Positions 62,826 to 64,000 of a stretch of DNA of 64,000 nt are shown in pieces. The stretch comes from Fibrobacter succinogenes. GTDB lineage: Bacteria; Fibrobacterota; Fibrobacteria; Fibrobacterales; Fibrobacteraceae. The notes under the pieces were generated by a model, which ran no database searches, was not told where the DNA came from, and worked only from the letters and a program-made list of their open reading frames with translations. The stretch spans positions 124,001 to 188,000 of the forward strand of contig CACWPM010000012.1 in NCBI GenBank assembly GCA_902762795.1, read 5' to 3'. Every line of letters starts with the position of its first letter. The first letter of the stretch is position 1. A program made the position numbers and the translations under genes.

Positions 62826-62944
62826 ACGAAAGAACGGCTCTACGAGCCTACAGACGAGAGACGAAAGAAGGGGGAAAGCCTTCCCCTGGCTCGCACTCCG
62901 AAAACTCCGTCGCTCGCCACCCCTTCGCCTAGGGGCTCCGCCCC

Positions 62945-62998
62945 TAAAACCCCGATAAGCACACCTAAAACCTACAACCTAAAACCTAATACCTAAAA
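62945..62998. repeat. CCTAAAACCTACAA-type tandem repeats
   Basis: CCTAAAACCTACAACC and variants repeat directly before argC. Related words stand before other genes (47960-48000, 51940-51968). Confidence 0.7.
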
Positions 62999-63941
62999 AT
63001 GTTCAAAGTTTTCGTAGATGGCGAAGCAGGTACCACAGGCCTGCAGATTTATGAGAGACTCGCAAAGCGGGGCGACATCGAAGTGTTGCGCATTTCTCCC
63101 GAACTCCGCAAAGACATTAACGAACGCAAGCGACTCATCAACGAGTCCGACGTGACGTTCCTGTGCCTGCCCAGCCCTCTGCGAAAATCCGAACACCCGC
63201 GTGATTGACGCCTCCACCGCACACCGCGTAAACCCCGACTGGACCTACGGGATGCCGGAACTTTCGGCTGCCCAGCGAGAAGCCATTGCCAAGAGCAAGC
63301 GCATCGCGAACCCCGGTTGCCATGCTTCGGGCTTTATTCTCGGCGTACACCCGCTGGTTGCCGCAGGCATTTTGCCGAAGAGCGCTAACCTTGCCGCCTA
63401 CAGCATCACCGGTTATTCCGGCGGCGGCAAGAAGCTGATTGCCGAATACGAAGAAGCGGCAGCGCTTTCGCATGCAGCCAGCGAATCGAAGGCTATCATG
63501 GCGCCCGCTCCGTACGCTTTAGCGCTTGCTCACAAGCACCTCCCCGAAATGAAGAAGTACTGCGAACTCGAAAACACGCCGTTCTTCAACCCGGTGCTTG
63601 GCCCTTATTACAAGGGCATGGCGGTCACCGTCGCCATCTTTGCAAATGAACTCACCAAGAAAGTCGGCCCCGAAGGCCTCACCGAAATCTTGGCCAAGCA
63701 TTACGAAGGTTCAAAGTTCGTGAAGGTCATGCCCTTTGAGCAAGCCCCCGTGCTGTTCAACGGCCGCCTTGACGCCACCGTCTGTAACGATACGAACAAC
63801 GCCCGTATTCAGGTGTTCGGCAACGAAAACGTGATGCAGGTAACGACTATTATCGACAACCTCGGCAAGGGCGCAAGCGGTGCAGCCATCCAAAACATGA
63901 ATATCGCGCTCGGTCTCGACGAAACTATCGGTTTGGTCTAG
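62999..63941 (+). pseudogene. argC: N-acetyl-gamma-glutamyl-phosphate reductase, frame-disrupted
   Basis: ArgC is the third step of arginine synthesis. The first frame (62999-63208) reads DGEAGTTGLQIYERL to VTFLCLP. The second continues from NTRVIDASTAHRV with the catalytic Cys in ANPGCHASGF, to the end at 63941. The residues DDAAREAV-like between them are absent, so about 8 codons plus a frame change seem lost near 63165-63185. The rest looks intact for the short ArgC type (~310 residues). Either the gene is broken or the base calls are wrong. Confidence 0.85.
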
Positions 63942-63970
63942 TTAGACAACTTCGCTAAAACACTAAAAAA

Positions 63971-64000
63971 CCGCCAAAACAGATCCAGTTTTGGCGGTTT
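63971..64000 (+). terminator. terminator after argC
   Basis: AACCGCCAAAAC and TTTTGGCGGTTT pair over a short loop; the run of T's reaches the window end. Confidence 0.85.

Overview
The window looks like a chromosomal stretch of a Fibrobacter-type rumen or gut bacterium. The evidence is secreted lipoproteins with long Ser linkers, a secreted family-16 glucanase with a C-terminal tail typical of Fibrobacter extracellular enzymes, TTG/GTG starts beside good ribosome sites, and short TTAG-rich intergenic repeats. The genus is an inference.

Region 1, bases 1-1.8 kb: two tandem Ser-rich lipoprotein genes and a 3' scrap of a parA gene, which may mark the edge of an island. Region 2, bases 1.8-16.7 kb, is accessory DNA. 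It holds a type II-C-like cas1-cas2 pair with no cas9 and a broken HTH regulator. Nine perfectly identical 35-bp CRISPR-type repeats follow between 3892 and 11263. Instead of ~30-bp spacers they are separated by 214 to 3074 bp of DNA carrying gene fragments and some whole genes, mostly Mu-like phage (portal, head morphogenesis, virion morphogenesis, tape measure), a RecB/AddA-like helicase scrap, an ADP-ribosyltransferase-like toxin domain and small unknown genes. To the right are three 40-bp palindromes, a decayed repeat, a membrane protein gene, a leucine-rich repeat gene, a tracrRNA-like anti-repeat and a type IIL restriction-modification enzyme. Either this is a repeat-bounded gene-capture array (giant CRISPR spacers, superficially integron-like), or it is a chimeric assembly joining a CRISPR array to co-assembled phages. 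The sequence alone does not decide between them.

Region 3, bases 17-64 kb, is ordinary core genome: a RelA/SpoT-like synthetase, GH16, MATE exporter, aminotransferase, pth, L25, tRNA-Gln, ispE, ftsK, a CHASE2 adenylate cyclase, panC, a deoxynucleoside kinase, folK, rho, proC, a sigma-54 activator, twin TraB/GumN lipoproteins, an iron/cobalamin ABC transporter, nspC, tsaE, sufE, a flavoprotein reductase, a pentapeptide-repeat protein, radA, two c-di-GMP enzymes facing each other, an SDR, an XRE regulator, rlmN, a TPMT-like methyltransferase, a SEC-C protein and an argC that is frame-disrupted.

The core genes fall into short same-strand runs with overlaps, for example panC-dNK-folK, ABC-TraB and rlmN-TPMT. 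Many runs are bounded by hairpin terminators and by low-complexity repeats.
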